The notes beneath the pieces are model-generated. The model searched no databases and had not been told where the DNA came from. It was given only the letters and a program-made list of their open reading frames with translations. Both the position numbers and the translations under genes were made by a program. This document shows, piece by piece, positions 27,961-37,522 of a stretch of 64,000 nt of DNA. Source of the DNA: Bacteroidia bacterium (GTDB lineage: Bacteria > Bacteroidota > Bacteroidia > NS11-12g > UBA9320); assembly GCA_028339355.1 (NCBI GenBank), contig JAOLBX010000001.1, forward strand, positions 1 to 64,000, in the 5' to 3' direction. Every line of letters begins with the position of its first letter. Position 1 is the stretch's first letter.

Positions 27961-29448
27961 ATGAAAAACACAACACTAGGCGAACTAAAAGCTAGCGGCT
28001 ACCAACCAAAAAATATACACGAAGAACTGAAAGCTAACTTGCGTAAAAAACTTACGAGCAAAGAACCCATTTTTACAGGAATTCTTGGTTATGAGAATAC
28101 AGTTGTCCCTGATTTTGAGAGAGCTATTCTTTCTGGTCATAGTATCAATCTACTTGGGCTAAGGGGACAAGCTAAGACAAAAATGGCTCGACAACTTACA
28201 GGGTTACTTGACGAATATATACCATACATAGCTAGCAGCGAGATAAATGACGAACCCTTTGCTCCTATTTCATATTTTGGAAAACAACAAATCACGGAGC
28301 TAGGTGACAACACTCCTATTGCTTGGCTGCATAGAGTTGAACGGTATGTAGAAAAACTCGCAACACCAGACGTGTCTGTTGCTGATTTAATAGGAGATGT
28401 AGATCCGATTAAGGCAATTAATGAAAAACTAAGCTACAATGATGAGCGTGTTATTCATTATGGAATAATACCCAGAGCTAATCGCTGCATTTTTGTTATA
28501 AACGAGTTGCCAGATTTACAACCGCGAATCCAAGTGGCTCTTTTTAACATTCTACAAGAAGGGGATATTCAAATCCGAGGGTTTAAAATGCGAATGGCTC
28601 TGGATATGCAATTTGTTTTTACAGCAAATCCTGAGGATTATACCAATAGAGGTAGTATAGTAACGCCCCTCAAGGACAGAATAGGAAGTCAGATTTTGAC
28701 CCACTATCCTAAAACTATTGCTATGAGTAAGTCAATAACAGCACAAGAAGCCAAAAAAGATGCTGAAAAAGAAAAAGTGGTTATAATGCATGACCTCATT
28801 CCTACGCTCATAGAACGATTGGTAATAGAAGCTAGAAGCAGCGAATTTGTAGATGCCAAAAGCGGTGTTTCTGCTCGTTTGGCTATCTCGGCTCTAGAAA
28901 ATATATATAGCGGAATAGAACGCCGAGTAGCCATAAATAATGACACCAGGTCATTGGCTCGTATAAGTGATTTGGTAAGTATCATTCCTGCCATCACAGG
29001 TAAAATAGAAATGGTATATGAAGGTGAGCAAGAGGGACCACTAAATGTAGCGAATCAGCTGATAGGAAAAGCAATACGATCAGAGTTTATACAACATTTT
29101 CCAAATCCTGAAAAACTTACCAAAAAAGCCAACAGAAAAGAAGGAGATACTAGTCCTCAAACAGAAAATGCCTTCAGCAGAATAACGGAATGGTTTGAAA
29201 GAGGTAAAACTATAGAGCTACCAAGTGATGCAAGCGACAAAGAATATGGTCGTATTCTTAATTCGGTAGACGGCTTAGCCCTCTTCATAGACGAGCATAT
29301 GCCAGAGACTCGCCCCAACGAAAAAATACTTTGGATGGAGTTTGTGTTGCATGGACTTTCAGAGTACTCAAAACTGAGCAAGCATCAAATGGATGAAGGC
29401 TTAGAATTCAAAGATTTACTTGGCAGTATGCTAGATTTCAGTAAATAG
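27961..29448 (+). CDS. MoxR/magnesium-chelatase-like AAA+ ATPase
   Basis: 495 residues. The Walker A loop is LLGLRGQAKTKMARQL, with the Ala-Lys-Thr form typical of MoxR and RavA rather than the usual Gly-Lys. Walker B is RCIFVINELPDLQPRIQVALFNIL, and the sensor-1 region is MQFVFTANPEDYTNRGSIVTPLKDRIG. The C-terminal half is helical. With the VWA protein 91 bases upstream it forms the classic ATPase plus MIDAS pair, which remodels or activates a client protein using ATP. The client is not identifiable from this window. It is intact, although the two small genes before the pair are not. Confidence 0.85.
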   Translation: MKNTTLGELKASGYQPKNIHEELKANLRKKLTSKEPIFTGILGYENTVVPDFERAILSGHSINLLGLRGQAKTKMARQLTGLLDEYIPYIASSEINDEPFAPISYFGKQQITELGDNTPIAWLHRVERYVEKLATPDVSVADLIGDVDPIKAINEKLSYNDERVIHYGIIPRANRCIFVINELPDLQPRIQVALFNILQEGDIQIRGFKMRMALDMQFVFTANPEDYTNRGSIVTPLKDRIGSQILTHYPKTIAMSKSITAQEAKKDAEKEKVVIMHDLIPTLIERLVIEARSSEFVDAKSGVSARLAISALENIYSGIERRVAINNDTRSLARISDLVSIIPAITGKIEMVYEGEQEGPLNVANQLIGKAIRSEFIQHFPNPEKLTKKANRKEGDTSPQTENAFSRITEWFERGKTIELPSDASDKEYGRILNSVDGLALFIDEHMPETRPNEKILWMEFVLHGLSEYSKLSKHQMDEGLEFKDLLGSMLDFSK

Positions 29449-29616
29449 ATGAAGAAGGCAAAACCGTTCTTCTTGCACACTTAGCATCTCATCTCTAGTC
29501 ACTGTAATCAAAAATAATTTAGTCTTATAGATTCGATTACTTGTTGGTCCTTCTTTTCATAACAATTCCAACAATAAATATCCAATACTAAATCGTCATT
29601 ACCTAAATTCGCACCA

Positions 29617-30333
29617 ATGCAATTTTGGTGGCTCTTTTTATTATTTTTCTTTCCTTTCATTGGAGGTATAGTAGGACTACTTATCCAGTCGGAAAAGACC
29701 CGTCAGCTTAAGTTATTCTTGGCTTTTAGTGGTGCTTTTCTGATAAGCATCACTATACTAAACCTTATACCTGAAGTATACGAAAAAATAGGACACAAAG
29801 CGGGTTACTATATACTCGCAGGTTTCTTCTTACAAATAATCGTAGATTTCTTCACCAAAGGAATAGAGCACGGTCATTTGCACTTTCATGAGTTTAAAAA
29901 AGGATTTCCTTACTCAGTATTCATAGCTCTGAGTCTTCATGCATTTATAGAAGGACTTGGACTAGGTGGTGGAGCATTTTCTGAAGCCATACAGAATAAT
30001 ATGGTTTTCGCTATTGGATTGCACGAATTACCAGCTGCTTTTGCACTTGCTGTGGTACTCAAAAGTGTATTTTCTACTTCCAATGCCAATTATTTTTGGA
30101 TTGCCCTATATGCAATAATGGTGCCTCTAGGTATGATTGTTGGTTCACAGTTATTAGCCTATCAAGAACTTTTAACAGGCCTAATAGGATTGGTTATTGG
30201 GGTATTTCTTCATATTTCTACCACTATTTTATTTGAAAATAACGAGAGTCATACTTATGGCAAGTTCAAACTCGTTGCTATAGCAATAGGGCTCGGTGTA
30301 GCTTTATTAGCTATCAATTTTCACATACATTGA
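29617..30333 (+). CDS. ZIP-family divalent metal transporter
   Basis: 238 residues, eight predicted membrane helices. The helix-4 and helix-5 metal motifs are HAFIEGLGLGGG and IGLHELPAAFALAVVLKS, corresponding to H-x-x-x-E-G and HE-x-P in ZIP proteins. A His-containing loop (GIEHGHLHFHEF) lies between helices 3 and 4, in the place of the usual His-rich loop. The protein probably imports zinc or another divalent metal across the inner membrane. Its TGA overlaps the TTG start of the next gene. Confidence 0.87.
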   Translation: MQFWWLFLLFFFPFIGGIVGLLIQSEKTRQLKLFLAFSGAFLISITILNLIPEVYEKIGHKAGYYILAGFFLQIIVDFFTKGIEHGHLHFHEFKKGFPYSVFIALSLHAFIEGLGLGGGAFSEAIQNNMVFAIGLHELPAAFALAVVLKSVFSTSNANYFWIALYAIMVPLGMIVGSQLLAYQELLTGLIGLVIGVFLHISTTILFENNESHTYGKFKLVAIAIGLGVALLAINFHIH

Positions 30334-30965
30334 CGATAATACGTAAAATAAAACTTGGATTCTATTTAGTAGTTCTTGCTGCCGCTCTTGCATATTGGTA
30401 CTCCGTATATTTCCCTAGTTCTCCTCGATCTGGTCAAGTAGAAGTCAGCACCCTAGGAGTGCCTGCAGACACTGACACTTCTAAAATACCGGAGGCATTA
30501 GAATTTGCAAAGACATACGGTTATTCTCGAACTTTTGCGATACCTATAAATCTAGCTCCGCACTCTGGTAACTACCGTTTTTTTGGCGTTAACTTATTAA
30601 CTAAGGATACACTCATTAGAGGCCTAGTGGCACATGGGCACTGCCAAAGTACAGAAAACAGATATGCAGAGTTAAGCAATGAGTCAGGAAGTAATTGTTC
30701 TTCTATAGGTCACTATAAGATTGGAACTAAATATCAAGGAAGTTTTGGAACATCATACAAACTGCATGGAATGGACTATACCAATTCTAATGCCTATGAT
30801 ACATTTGTCGTACTTCACTCCCACTCTTGCATTCCTCTCGAACCACAAGAAGATGACATATCTCAAAGTGAGGGGTGCCCTACAATAGCACCGGCAGTGC
30901 TTGATGAAGTAATGCCATACCTAGACAATACAGTCAGACCTGTGTTACTTTGGGTATACAAATAG
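30330..30965 (+). CDS. YkuD-type L,D-transpeptidase-like protein, membrane-anchored
   Basis: 211 residues with an N-terminal membrane helix or signal anchor (LGFYLVVLAAALAYWYSVY). The catalytic segment reads YKLHGMDYTN, then VVLHSHSC and SQSEGCPTIAP, giving the His and the SxGC motif of the Bacteroidota murein L,D-transpeptidase-like family. It is the third YkuD-type protein in the window. The TTG start overlaps the stop of the ZIP gene by four bases, so the two are translationally coupled. It would act in the periplasm on peptidoglycan. Confidence 0.72.
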   Translation: MTIIRKIKLGFYLVVLAAALAYWYSVYFPSSPRSGQVEVSTLGVPADTDTSKIPEALEFAKTYGYSRTFAIPINLAPHSGNYRFFGVNLLTKDTLIRGLVAHGHCQSTENRYAELSNESGSNCSSIGHYKIGTKYQGSFGTSYKLHGMDYTNSNAYDTFVVLHSHSCIPLEPQEDDISQSEGCPTIAPAVLDEVMPYLDNTVRPVLLWVYK

Positions 30966-30966
30966 T

Positions 30967-31743
30967 TTATCCGTAGATATGATTAAGTAGTCCAGCCAAT
31001 CTTACCCCTGCTTGTTCTAACCGTAGCTCTACCGTATGTAGATGCCTAAAATTGTAACTGTATTTCAGATTGACATAATCCCCAAAATCATAACAATCCT
31101 TTCGCAAATCTTGACTCTCATGAGCCCAATCTCTCACTGTAGAGCTTTGCCACGATGCTACTTTGAGATTATCGACATTTCTATTGATGTGGTTTCCCCA
31201 TTCTGTATAGCTCAGTTCTTGATGATTGATTATCTCGCTATCCCAAACGTGATGCAGATTGGTCGATTCACCAAACCATTCTACTTTTACTTTATTGCCA
31301 CCTCTATCTTCTGCAAGGCCCACGTGAAGTGGCTGATGTAAATCTCCTACCAAATGGACCAAAGCCATTATCGCAAACTCTTCATCTTTCACTATCTTAA
31401 AATCTTTAGTCTTGAGTTCAAGAATCAACTCTTCTATTTTAGCTATTACATCTCCCTTGGCATTTGGTGTAATGTCTTCGTATCGTTTTCCATCGGGTAT
31501 ACTTACGTAGTGCCAAGAGTTCATAAATCTATAATTAGTATCTGAACGAATAAAATCAAGGTAATTTCCACTCATTTCGAGAGAATAATCTGATAGAATA
31601 GCATCGATAAGTTTACTTGCTTTTTTGGTAAGATGCTGCTGAGCTACATATCCTACTACTCGATGACCAGTCTTACCCCATCCAAAAACCGTAGCACTTA
31701 TAAATAATGCTAAAACCAAAGAAATACTTCTATCTAACTTCAT
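30967..31743 (-). CDS. Secreted S1/P1-type nuclease
   Basis: 258 residues from the ATG at 31743; this start gives a clean signal peptide (MKLDRSISLVLALFISATVFG), after which the mature protein begins with Trp, the N-terminal zinc ligand of S1/P1 nucleases (WGKTGHRVVGYVA). Further zinc ligands appear in FMNSWHYVSIP, LVHLVGDLHQPLHVG and TNLHHVWDSEII. These trinuclear-zinc enzymes degrade single-stranded nucleic acid outside the cytoplasm, giving the cell nucleotides and phosphate. It lies tail-to-tail with the L,D-transpeptidase gene (one base apart) and head-to-head with the macroglobulin gene. Confidence 0.92.
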   Translation of the reverse strand: MKLDRSISLVLALFISATVFGWGKTGHRVVGYVAQQHLTKKASKLIDAILSDYSLEMSGNYLDFIRSDTNYRFMNSWHYVSIPDGKRYEDITPNAKGDVIAKIEELILELKTKDFKIVKDEEFAIMALVHLVGDLHQPLHVGLAEDRGGNKVKVEWFGESTNLHHVWDSEIINHQELSYTEWGNHINRNVDNLKVASWQSSTVRDWAHESQDLRKDCYDFGDYVNLKYSYNFRHLHTVELRLEQAGVRLAGLLNHIYG

Positions 31744-31870
31744 AGATACAATGATAATAAAGATGACGAATGAGAGAATGAAAATATTATTAAAAGTTAA
31801 ACTCTTCTGCAAAAATTTATACGAAGCATGATACTTTATAAATTTCTTGAAACTATTTTTATAACCTAAT

Positions 31871-31902
31871 ATTAATCCAACGATATTGCACGTTGGATTA
31901 AT
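31871..31902. repeat. Perfect 12-base inverted repeat between divergent genes
   Basis: ATTAATCCAACG (31871-31882) and CGTTGGATTAAT (31891-31902) are exact reverse complements with the 8-base loop ATATTGCA. The site lies 18 bases before the GTG of the macroglobulin gene and about 130 bases before the nuclease gene. It could be an operator for a dimeric regulator, or a 5' hairpin in the macroglobulin mRNA; there is no T-run to suggest a terminator. Confidence 0.7.
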
Positions 31903-31920
31903 AACCAAAAGCCTTACATC

Positions 31921-34900
31921 GTGAAAAAACTGAACCTTCTCTTCCTCGCTATCCTTTTTGCACTTGCAGCCTGTAAAGAACAAAAGATTGACATTCCTAT
32001 AGATGCCGACCTTCCATTCAAACCCTACATCTCGGCATACACTTCTGGAATTATCTCAAAAGCAAGTACACTAAGTGTATATTTCAAAGAAGCATTGCCA
32101 GACAGCATAGCTTCTGACACTAATATACTAAGTGATGCTATTACAGTCACACCTAAATTCAAATACTCTATTAGTGCATACTCTCCTAATTCACTGCAAA
32201 TAAGACCACTGGGAGAGCTAAAAAGTGGAAAGCGATATCGTATAGATGTGAACGTAGCAAAACTAATCAACAAGAAACTTGAAAAATCGGTATTCCCAAT
32301 GGTATTCGAAACCATAGAACAAGACTATACCCTAACAGGTGTAAACCTGGAACCCACAGATATGTATAGGCCCAACGAACTTACCCTAACTGGCTTTATT
32401 GAAACGAAAGACATAGCTATACTGGATGAAGCTAAGCAAGTACTGACGTCAGCAGGCCGATATAGTATTAAGAATATACGCTGGACAAAGGACCACGACA
32501 AAAAATTCAAGTTTTTCTTAAAGGGAATAAAGAAGAAAGAAGCTGCAACTACATTTGAGCTGAGCCTAGACGGAAAAGCGATTGGCAGGCCTAGATCGTC
32601 GAGTCAAACTATTTCAATACCTGCAATCTCTGATTTTCAATTGACCAATTGGCATTACGAAACCTATCCAGACCAGCTACTTACACTTCAATTTTCTGAG
32701 CCGCTAGACCCTAAGCAAAACTTAAATGGGCTTATTCGCATAGACCATATCAATGGATTGAAACATGAGATAGACGGCTCTAAAGTAAAAGTATTTCTAA
32801 ATCACAGTTTCACAGGGAATACAAAACTGACTGTAAGTGCCGGTGTCAAAAATTTTAATGGCAAGAGAATAAAGACGATTCAAGAAAAAGAAATCTCCAT
32901 AGCTGCTCCACTGCCTACTATAGAAATGATAGGTAAGGGAACAATTCTACCAAATTCTCAAGGGCTTATAGTTCCATTTAAGACCATAGGTCTCAAAAAA
33001 GTAAATGTAGATATTTTCAAAATTTACGAAAAAAATGTGCTACAGTTTCTGCAAGTAAACGACATAAACGAAAATGGTGAAATGCGAAGAGTAGCTGTGA
33101 AAATAAAAAGTCATACCATCGACTTGCGACGTAAAAACGGCAATAAACTGCAACAATGGACAACACATGGACTTAATTTGAGAGACATCATAACTCCAGA
33201 ACCTGGTGCCATCTATAGAGTCCGGTTCTCTTTTAAGCAAGATTTCACCTTTGCAACGTGCGATGGGACTAATAATGCTTCATACTATTCAGAATATCAC
33301 GACTATTATGAAAACAGCTCATATACCAATCGAGAGGACTATGACTTGTGCAGCAGATACTTCTACTATAACTCTACCAAGAGTAAAAATCTACTCGCCT
33401 CAGACCTTGGGCTGGTTGTAAAAAAAGCAGGAGATCAAACGTATACGCTAGTATCTACCAACTTGGTAAATGGTTCTGCAGAACCCAATGTTACACTACG
33501 TTTCTATAATTATCAGCAAAAGCTAATAAAAACAGCATACACCAATGAATTAGGATTAGCTACATTAAAGATAAAAGGAAACCCATTTGTCGTAATAGGT
33601 GAGTCTGGCAATGATAAAGCATATCTAAAACTCAATAATAATTTGAGTAATTCGCTTAGTAAATTTGAAACAGATGGAGTACACCGTAGCAATGGCGTAG
33701 ACGCATTTTTTTATGGGGAAAGAGGAGTTTGGAGACCCGGTGACGAAATATACTTATCCTGCGTAGTACGTGATGGCCTAAATGCAATAAGAGAAGGAAT
33801 GCCAATGAAAGCTACCTTTAACAACCCAAGCGGTCAAGTAGTAAGTACGAGTAATCTGAAATTTACAAAAAAGGGAATTCACGCTATTAAGCTGAAGACC
33901 TCAATGGATGCTCCTACTGGAAATTATTATGTATCTCTTAAGGTTGGTAGCCATACGTTTGGCCATAGCCTAAAAATAGAAACAGTACGGCCCAATAGAT
34001 TAAAAATACACCTGACCCCAGAGACTGAAGAGATAGAAGGGTCGAAAAATCAATCCATTAAACTATCAAGTGCTTGGCTCCACGGTGCCAACGCAGGCAA
34101 TTTAAAGGCCAATGTAAAAATGGTCTTATCTCCTAAGTATACTTCCTTCCCGAAATTTAAAGCATACACCTTTGAAGACATCGGGAAGTATTTTGAATCA
34201 AGTGAGAGAACCATATTTGACGCAAAATTAGATGAGAAAGGAATTGCCAACATTCCTTTAGAAAACAAGGAAATTAAAAGCAGGGGAAAACTCAAGGCAA
34301 GTTTTATTACTAAGGTATTCGAAAAAGGAGGAGGATTCTCAATAGACAATCTGGTAACTACCTATCACCCATACCCAAGCTATGTAGGTATGAGACTACC
34401 GCTCAATAACTATGGCTCTCTGAGCACTGAACGAAACAACAAAATTGAAATCGTAAATGTAGACACCAAGGGAAATGTACTAAAAACAAAAAGAGAGCTC
34501 AAGGTAAAAGTATATAAAATAGAATGGAGATGGTGGTGGCAGCACAATGCAGAAGACATAGCCGGATATATAAGCAATAATAGCTATGACCTGGTAGATC
34601 AAAAGACAATTTCTACAAACGGTGGACGAGCTTCGTATACGTTCAACGTAAAAGAATATCAATGGGGCCAGTACTACATAAGCATTGAATCTGGTGATAA
34701 TGGACACAGCACAGGCCAAACTATTTTTGTAGACTACCCCGGAAGTTATAGAAACCAGAAGGAACAGAACAATGCTATGCTTCTAAAGATGTCTGCCAAT
34801 AAAGAGAAATATGAGGTTGGCGAAATAGCCACTGTAAGTTTTCCCAGTCCTTCTGAAGGAAAGGTACTAGTAAGCATAGAGAATGACGTAGAAGTAATAA

Positions 34901-37368
34901 GAACTTTTTGGGTAAACACCACAAAAGGAACTTCTTCAATAGAGTTCCCACTTGAAGCATCTATGAGTCCAAATTGCTATGCTCACATTACGGTATTGCA
35001 AAAGCACGTGCACACCAAAAATGATAAACCGTTGCGTATGTATGGTGTCATACCGATCACTGTTTTTGATAAAAATACGGTGCTAGAACCACAAATAACT
35101 ATGCGTGATGAAATACGACCAGAAGAGAGCTCTAGTCTTACAGTTTCAGAAAAAAATGGTAGAGGTATGTACTATACTGTCGCTATCGTAGATGAAGGAT
35201 TATTGGATTTAACTCGTTTCCGCACACCCGAAATTTGGAAAAATTTCAATAAAAAGCGTGCCCTTGGCATCACTACTTGGGACATATACGACGATGTAAT
35301 CAATTCTTTTTCAGGCAAATTTGACAATGTATATCGCATTGGAGGTGATGGAGCAGGAACAGAGGGCAATATAGCCAAGGCAAACAGGTTTGTACCCGTA
35401 GTTAAGTATCTCGGTCCTTTCTATCTTAGTCCAGGAGAGAAGACCTCACATTCGTTTAAAATTACAAATTATGTAGGATCTGTAAGGGCTATGATTGTCT
35501 GCAGAAATGGAAACGCTTTTGGTAAGACAGACCACACTACCAAAGTGAGAAAACCATTAATGATCCAGAGCAACTTACCTCGTGTATTTACTCCTGGTGA
35601 CGAGCTTATGATACCAGTGACTGTATTTGCCAATGAAAAAGCCAAAATGCCTATTACGGTTTCACTAAAATCAGATGACTTCCTCTCAATAGAAAACCAA
35701 AGCATCACAATAAACAAGGTTGTAAACGGTGAAACTCTGGTGTTTTTCAAAGCTAAGGTAAAAGACAAATTAGGTGTTTCCAAAATCAACTTTGGTGCAA
35801 GTTGTGCCAACGACAAACATTCAGAATCTTTAGAAATACCTGTACGAATTCCGGGGTACGAAGTGAGCGAGACACAAGATAAAACTTTGCAGGCGGGCCA
35901 GTCCGAAGCCTTTTCTTTCAAAAAAATCGGATGGGACGGAACCAATAGTGCCGTAATAGAAGTAAGCCAGTATCCGAGTATAAACTTGTACAAAAGGCTA
36001 AAGTACCTGATTCAATATCCGCATGGATGCATAGAGCAAACTACTTCGTCTGTTTTTCCGCAGCTGTACTTATCTCAACTAATGGATCTATCCCCCAAAC
36101 AAGAAAAAGACATCGAACGTAACATCACCAATGGTATAGCGCGCATACAAAAATTTGCGACTATGGATGGTGGCTTTGCCTACTGGCCGGGTCAAAGACA
36201 ATCATCTACTTGGGGAAGCAATTATGCAGGTCACTTCTTATTAGAGGCTAAAGCATTAGGTTATTATGTACCTGAGTACATGCTAGATAAGTGGTATACT
36301 TATCAGAAAAATACTGCAAACGCATACTCCAATGGAAACACCTCTTATTACAGAAGCGGCAATGAGCTCACCCAAGCCTATAGACTCTATACTCTTGCAC
36401 TCTATGGCAAACCAGAACTAGGTGCTATGAATCGACTAAAAGAATATGGAATAGAGAGCAATACCGCCAAGTGGAGACTTGCAAGTGCGTATGCTATATC
36501 AGGGCAAAAACACATCGCTCAAGCCACGATAGCATCTGTGAGCTACGATGTACCAGAATATAGGGACCACTACTACACCTATGGCAGTGCTATGAGAGAT
36601 CAGAGTATCATACTAGAAAGTATGTACTTTATAGAAAATGATAATCGTGTACCAGCTCTACTCAAAGAGGTGGCGAAAAGACTCGGTAGTAAGGACTGGC
36701 TGAGTACACAGGAAACAGCCTATGGGTTATGTGCATTTGCCAAAGTTACCAAAGATTCGCGAGACAAAACAGCAAAATACACTCTCACGAAAAGCAGCAA
36801 TACAAAGAGTCACACCTTCTCTGATGTGCTATCTCAGCAAGAGTTTGGCAGTCTGCATAAGCAGAACTCTTGGAGTATAAAAAACACGGGAGAGCAGCTT
36901 CTGTATGTGCGACTTATAAATACAGGGACACCGTCTAGCACCACACTACAAGACAAGCAAAATCAGTTATCTATGACCGTGTCTTATCAAAATTCTGATG
37001 GTAAAACGGTAAGTGTAGATGACCTGAAATTTGGGCAAGACTATAAAATACGCGTCAATGTAAAAAACACCAACAATGCTGAAAAAGTCAATAACTTAGC
37101 ACTATCTACTTTCTTCCCTGCGGGATGCGAAATACAAAATGAAAGGATGACTGGAGGCAACTCCAAAAACCCTGCTAATTATGAAGATATAAAAGATGAC
37201 AAGGTTTACGCCTACTTTGACTTAATGCCAAATCAAAACAAGGAATTCACTTATACATTCACTACTAGCTTCAAGGGTAAATACATTCATCCTGGCGTAC
37301 ATTGTGAAGCGATGTATGACGCTAGCATCTACGCGTTGAAGGCAGGTAAGGTTATTGAGGTGAAGTAA
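31921..37368 (+). CDS. Bacterial alpha-2-macroglobulin lipoprotein
   Basis: 1815 residues with a lipoprotein signal (MKKLNLLFLAILFALAAC; GTG start). The chain shows the macroglobulin order: beta-sandwich MG domains, an MG2-type segment (DAFFYGERGVWRPGDEIYLS), the central A2M segment, then a thioester domain with the motif GCIEQT (Cys about residue 1370) inside YPHGCIEQTTSSVFPQLY, and helices with GGFAYWPGQ. The thioester traps attacking proteases covalently, protecting the periplasm. The family is often encoded next to PBP1C, whose gene here lies 7.7 kb downstream. A perfect inverted repeat precedes the start. Confidence 0.94.
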   Translation: MKKLNLLFLAILFALAACKEQKIDIPIDADLPFKPYISAYTSGIISKASTLSVYFKEALPDSIASDTNILSDAITVTPKFKYSISAYSPNSLQIRPLGELKSGKRYRIDVNVAKLINKKLEKSVFPMVFETIEQDYTLTGVNLEPTDMYRPNELTLTGFIETKDIAILDEAKQVLTSAGRYSIKNIRWTKDHDKKFKFFLKGIKKKEAATTFELSLDGKAIGRPRSSSQTISIPAISDFQLTNWHYETYPDQLLTLQFSEPLDPKQNLNGLIRIDHINGLKHEIDGSKVKVFLNHSFTGNTKLTVSAGVKNFNGKRIKTIQEKEISIAAPLPTIEMIGKGTILPNSQGLIVPFKTIGLKKVNVDIFKIYEKNVLQFLQVNDINENGEMRRVAVKIKSHTIDLRRKNGNKLQQWTTHGLNLRDIITPEPGAIYRVRFSFKQDFTFATCDGTNNASYYSEYHDYYENSSYTNREDYDLCSRYFYYNSTKSKNLLASDLGLVVKKAGDQTYTLVSTNLVNGSAEPNVTLRFYNYQQKLIKTAYTNELGLATLKIKGNPFVVIGESGNDKAYLKLNNNLSNSLSKFETDGVHRSNGVDAFFYGERGVWRPGDEIYLSCVVRDGLNAIREGMPMKATFNNPSGQVVSTSNLKFTKKGIHAIKLKTSMDAPTGNYYVSLKVGSHTFGHSLKIETVRPNRLKIHLTPETEEIEGSKNQSIKLSSAWLHGANAGNLKANVKMVLSPKYTSFPKFKAYTFEDIGKYFESSERTIFDAKLDEKGIANIPLENKEIKSRGKLKASFITKVFEKGGGFSIDNLVTTYHPYPSYVGMRLPLNNYGSLSTERNNKIEIVNVDTKGNVLKTKRELKVKVYKIEWRWWWQHNAEDIAGYISNNSYDLVDQKTISTNGGRASYTFNVKEYQWGQYYISIESGDNGHSTGQTIFVDYPGSYRNQKEQNNAMLLKMSANKEKYEVGEIATVSFPSPSEGKVLVSIENDVEVIRTFWVNTTKGTSSIEFPLEASMSPNCYAHITVLQKHVHTKNDKPLRMYGVIPITVFDKNTVLEPQITMRDEIRPEESSSLTVSEKNGRGMYYTVAIVDEGLLDLTRFRTPEIWKNFNKKRALGITTWDIYDDVINSFSGKFDNVYRIGGDGAGTEGNIAKANRFVPVVKYLGPFYLSPGEKTSHSFKITNYVGSVRAMIVCRNGNAFGKTDHTTKVRKPLMIQSNLPRVFTPGDELMIPVTVFANEKAKMPITVSLKSDDFLSIENQSITINKVVNGETLVFFKAKVKDKLGVSKINFGASCANDKHSESLEIPVRIPGYEVSETQDKTLQAGQSEAFSFKKIGWDGTNSAVIEVSQYPSINLYKRLKYLIQYPHGCIEQTTSSVFPQLYLSQLMDLSPKQEKDIERNITNGIARIQKFATMDGGFAYWPGQRQSSTWGSNYAGHFLLEAKALGYYVPEYMLDKWYTYQKNTANAYSNGNTSYYRSGNELTQAYRLYTLALYGKPELGAMNRLKEYGIESNTAKWRLASAYAISGQKHIAQATIASVSYDVPEYRDHYYTYGSAMRDQSIILESMYFIENDNRVPALLKEVAKRLGSKDWLSTQETAYGLCAFAKVTKDSRDKTAKYTLTKSSNTKSHTFSDVLSQQEFGSLHKQNSWSIKNTGEQLLYVRLINTGTPSSTTLQDKQNQLSMTVSYQNSDGKTVSVDDLKFGQDYKIRVNVKNTNNAEKVNNLALSTFFPAGCEIQNERMTGGNSKNPANYEDIKDDKVYAYFDLMPNQNKEFTYTFTTSFKGKYIHPGVHCEAMYDASIYALKAGKVIEVK

Positions 37369-37477
37369 TAAGGATAAGATTTAAGCAAGTTTACATTAAT
37401 ACGTAATCGCTCTTCTGCTAAACAGTAATTGTTGACCTTTATAAGAACAACTAACGTAATGAGAACAGCCAAAACCA

Positions 37478-37506
37478 AAAAGCCCCATCGAAAGATGAGG
37501 CTTTAA
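37478..37506. terminator. Bidirectional terminator between macroglobulin and VWA genes
   Basis: AGCCCCATC and GATGAGGCT form a nine-base stem (one G-U pair) around the loop GAAA. There is a short T-tract on the plus side and a longer one on the minus side, so it ends both convergent genes. The 37369-37480 stretch before it shows no gene. Confidence 0.75.
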
Positions 37507-37522
37507 TCCAATACACTAACTC

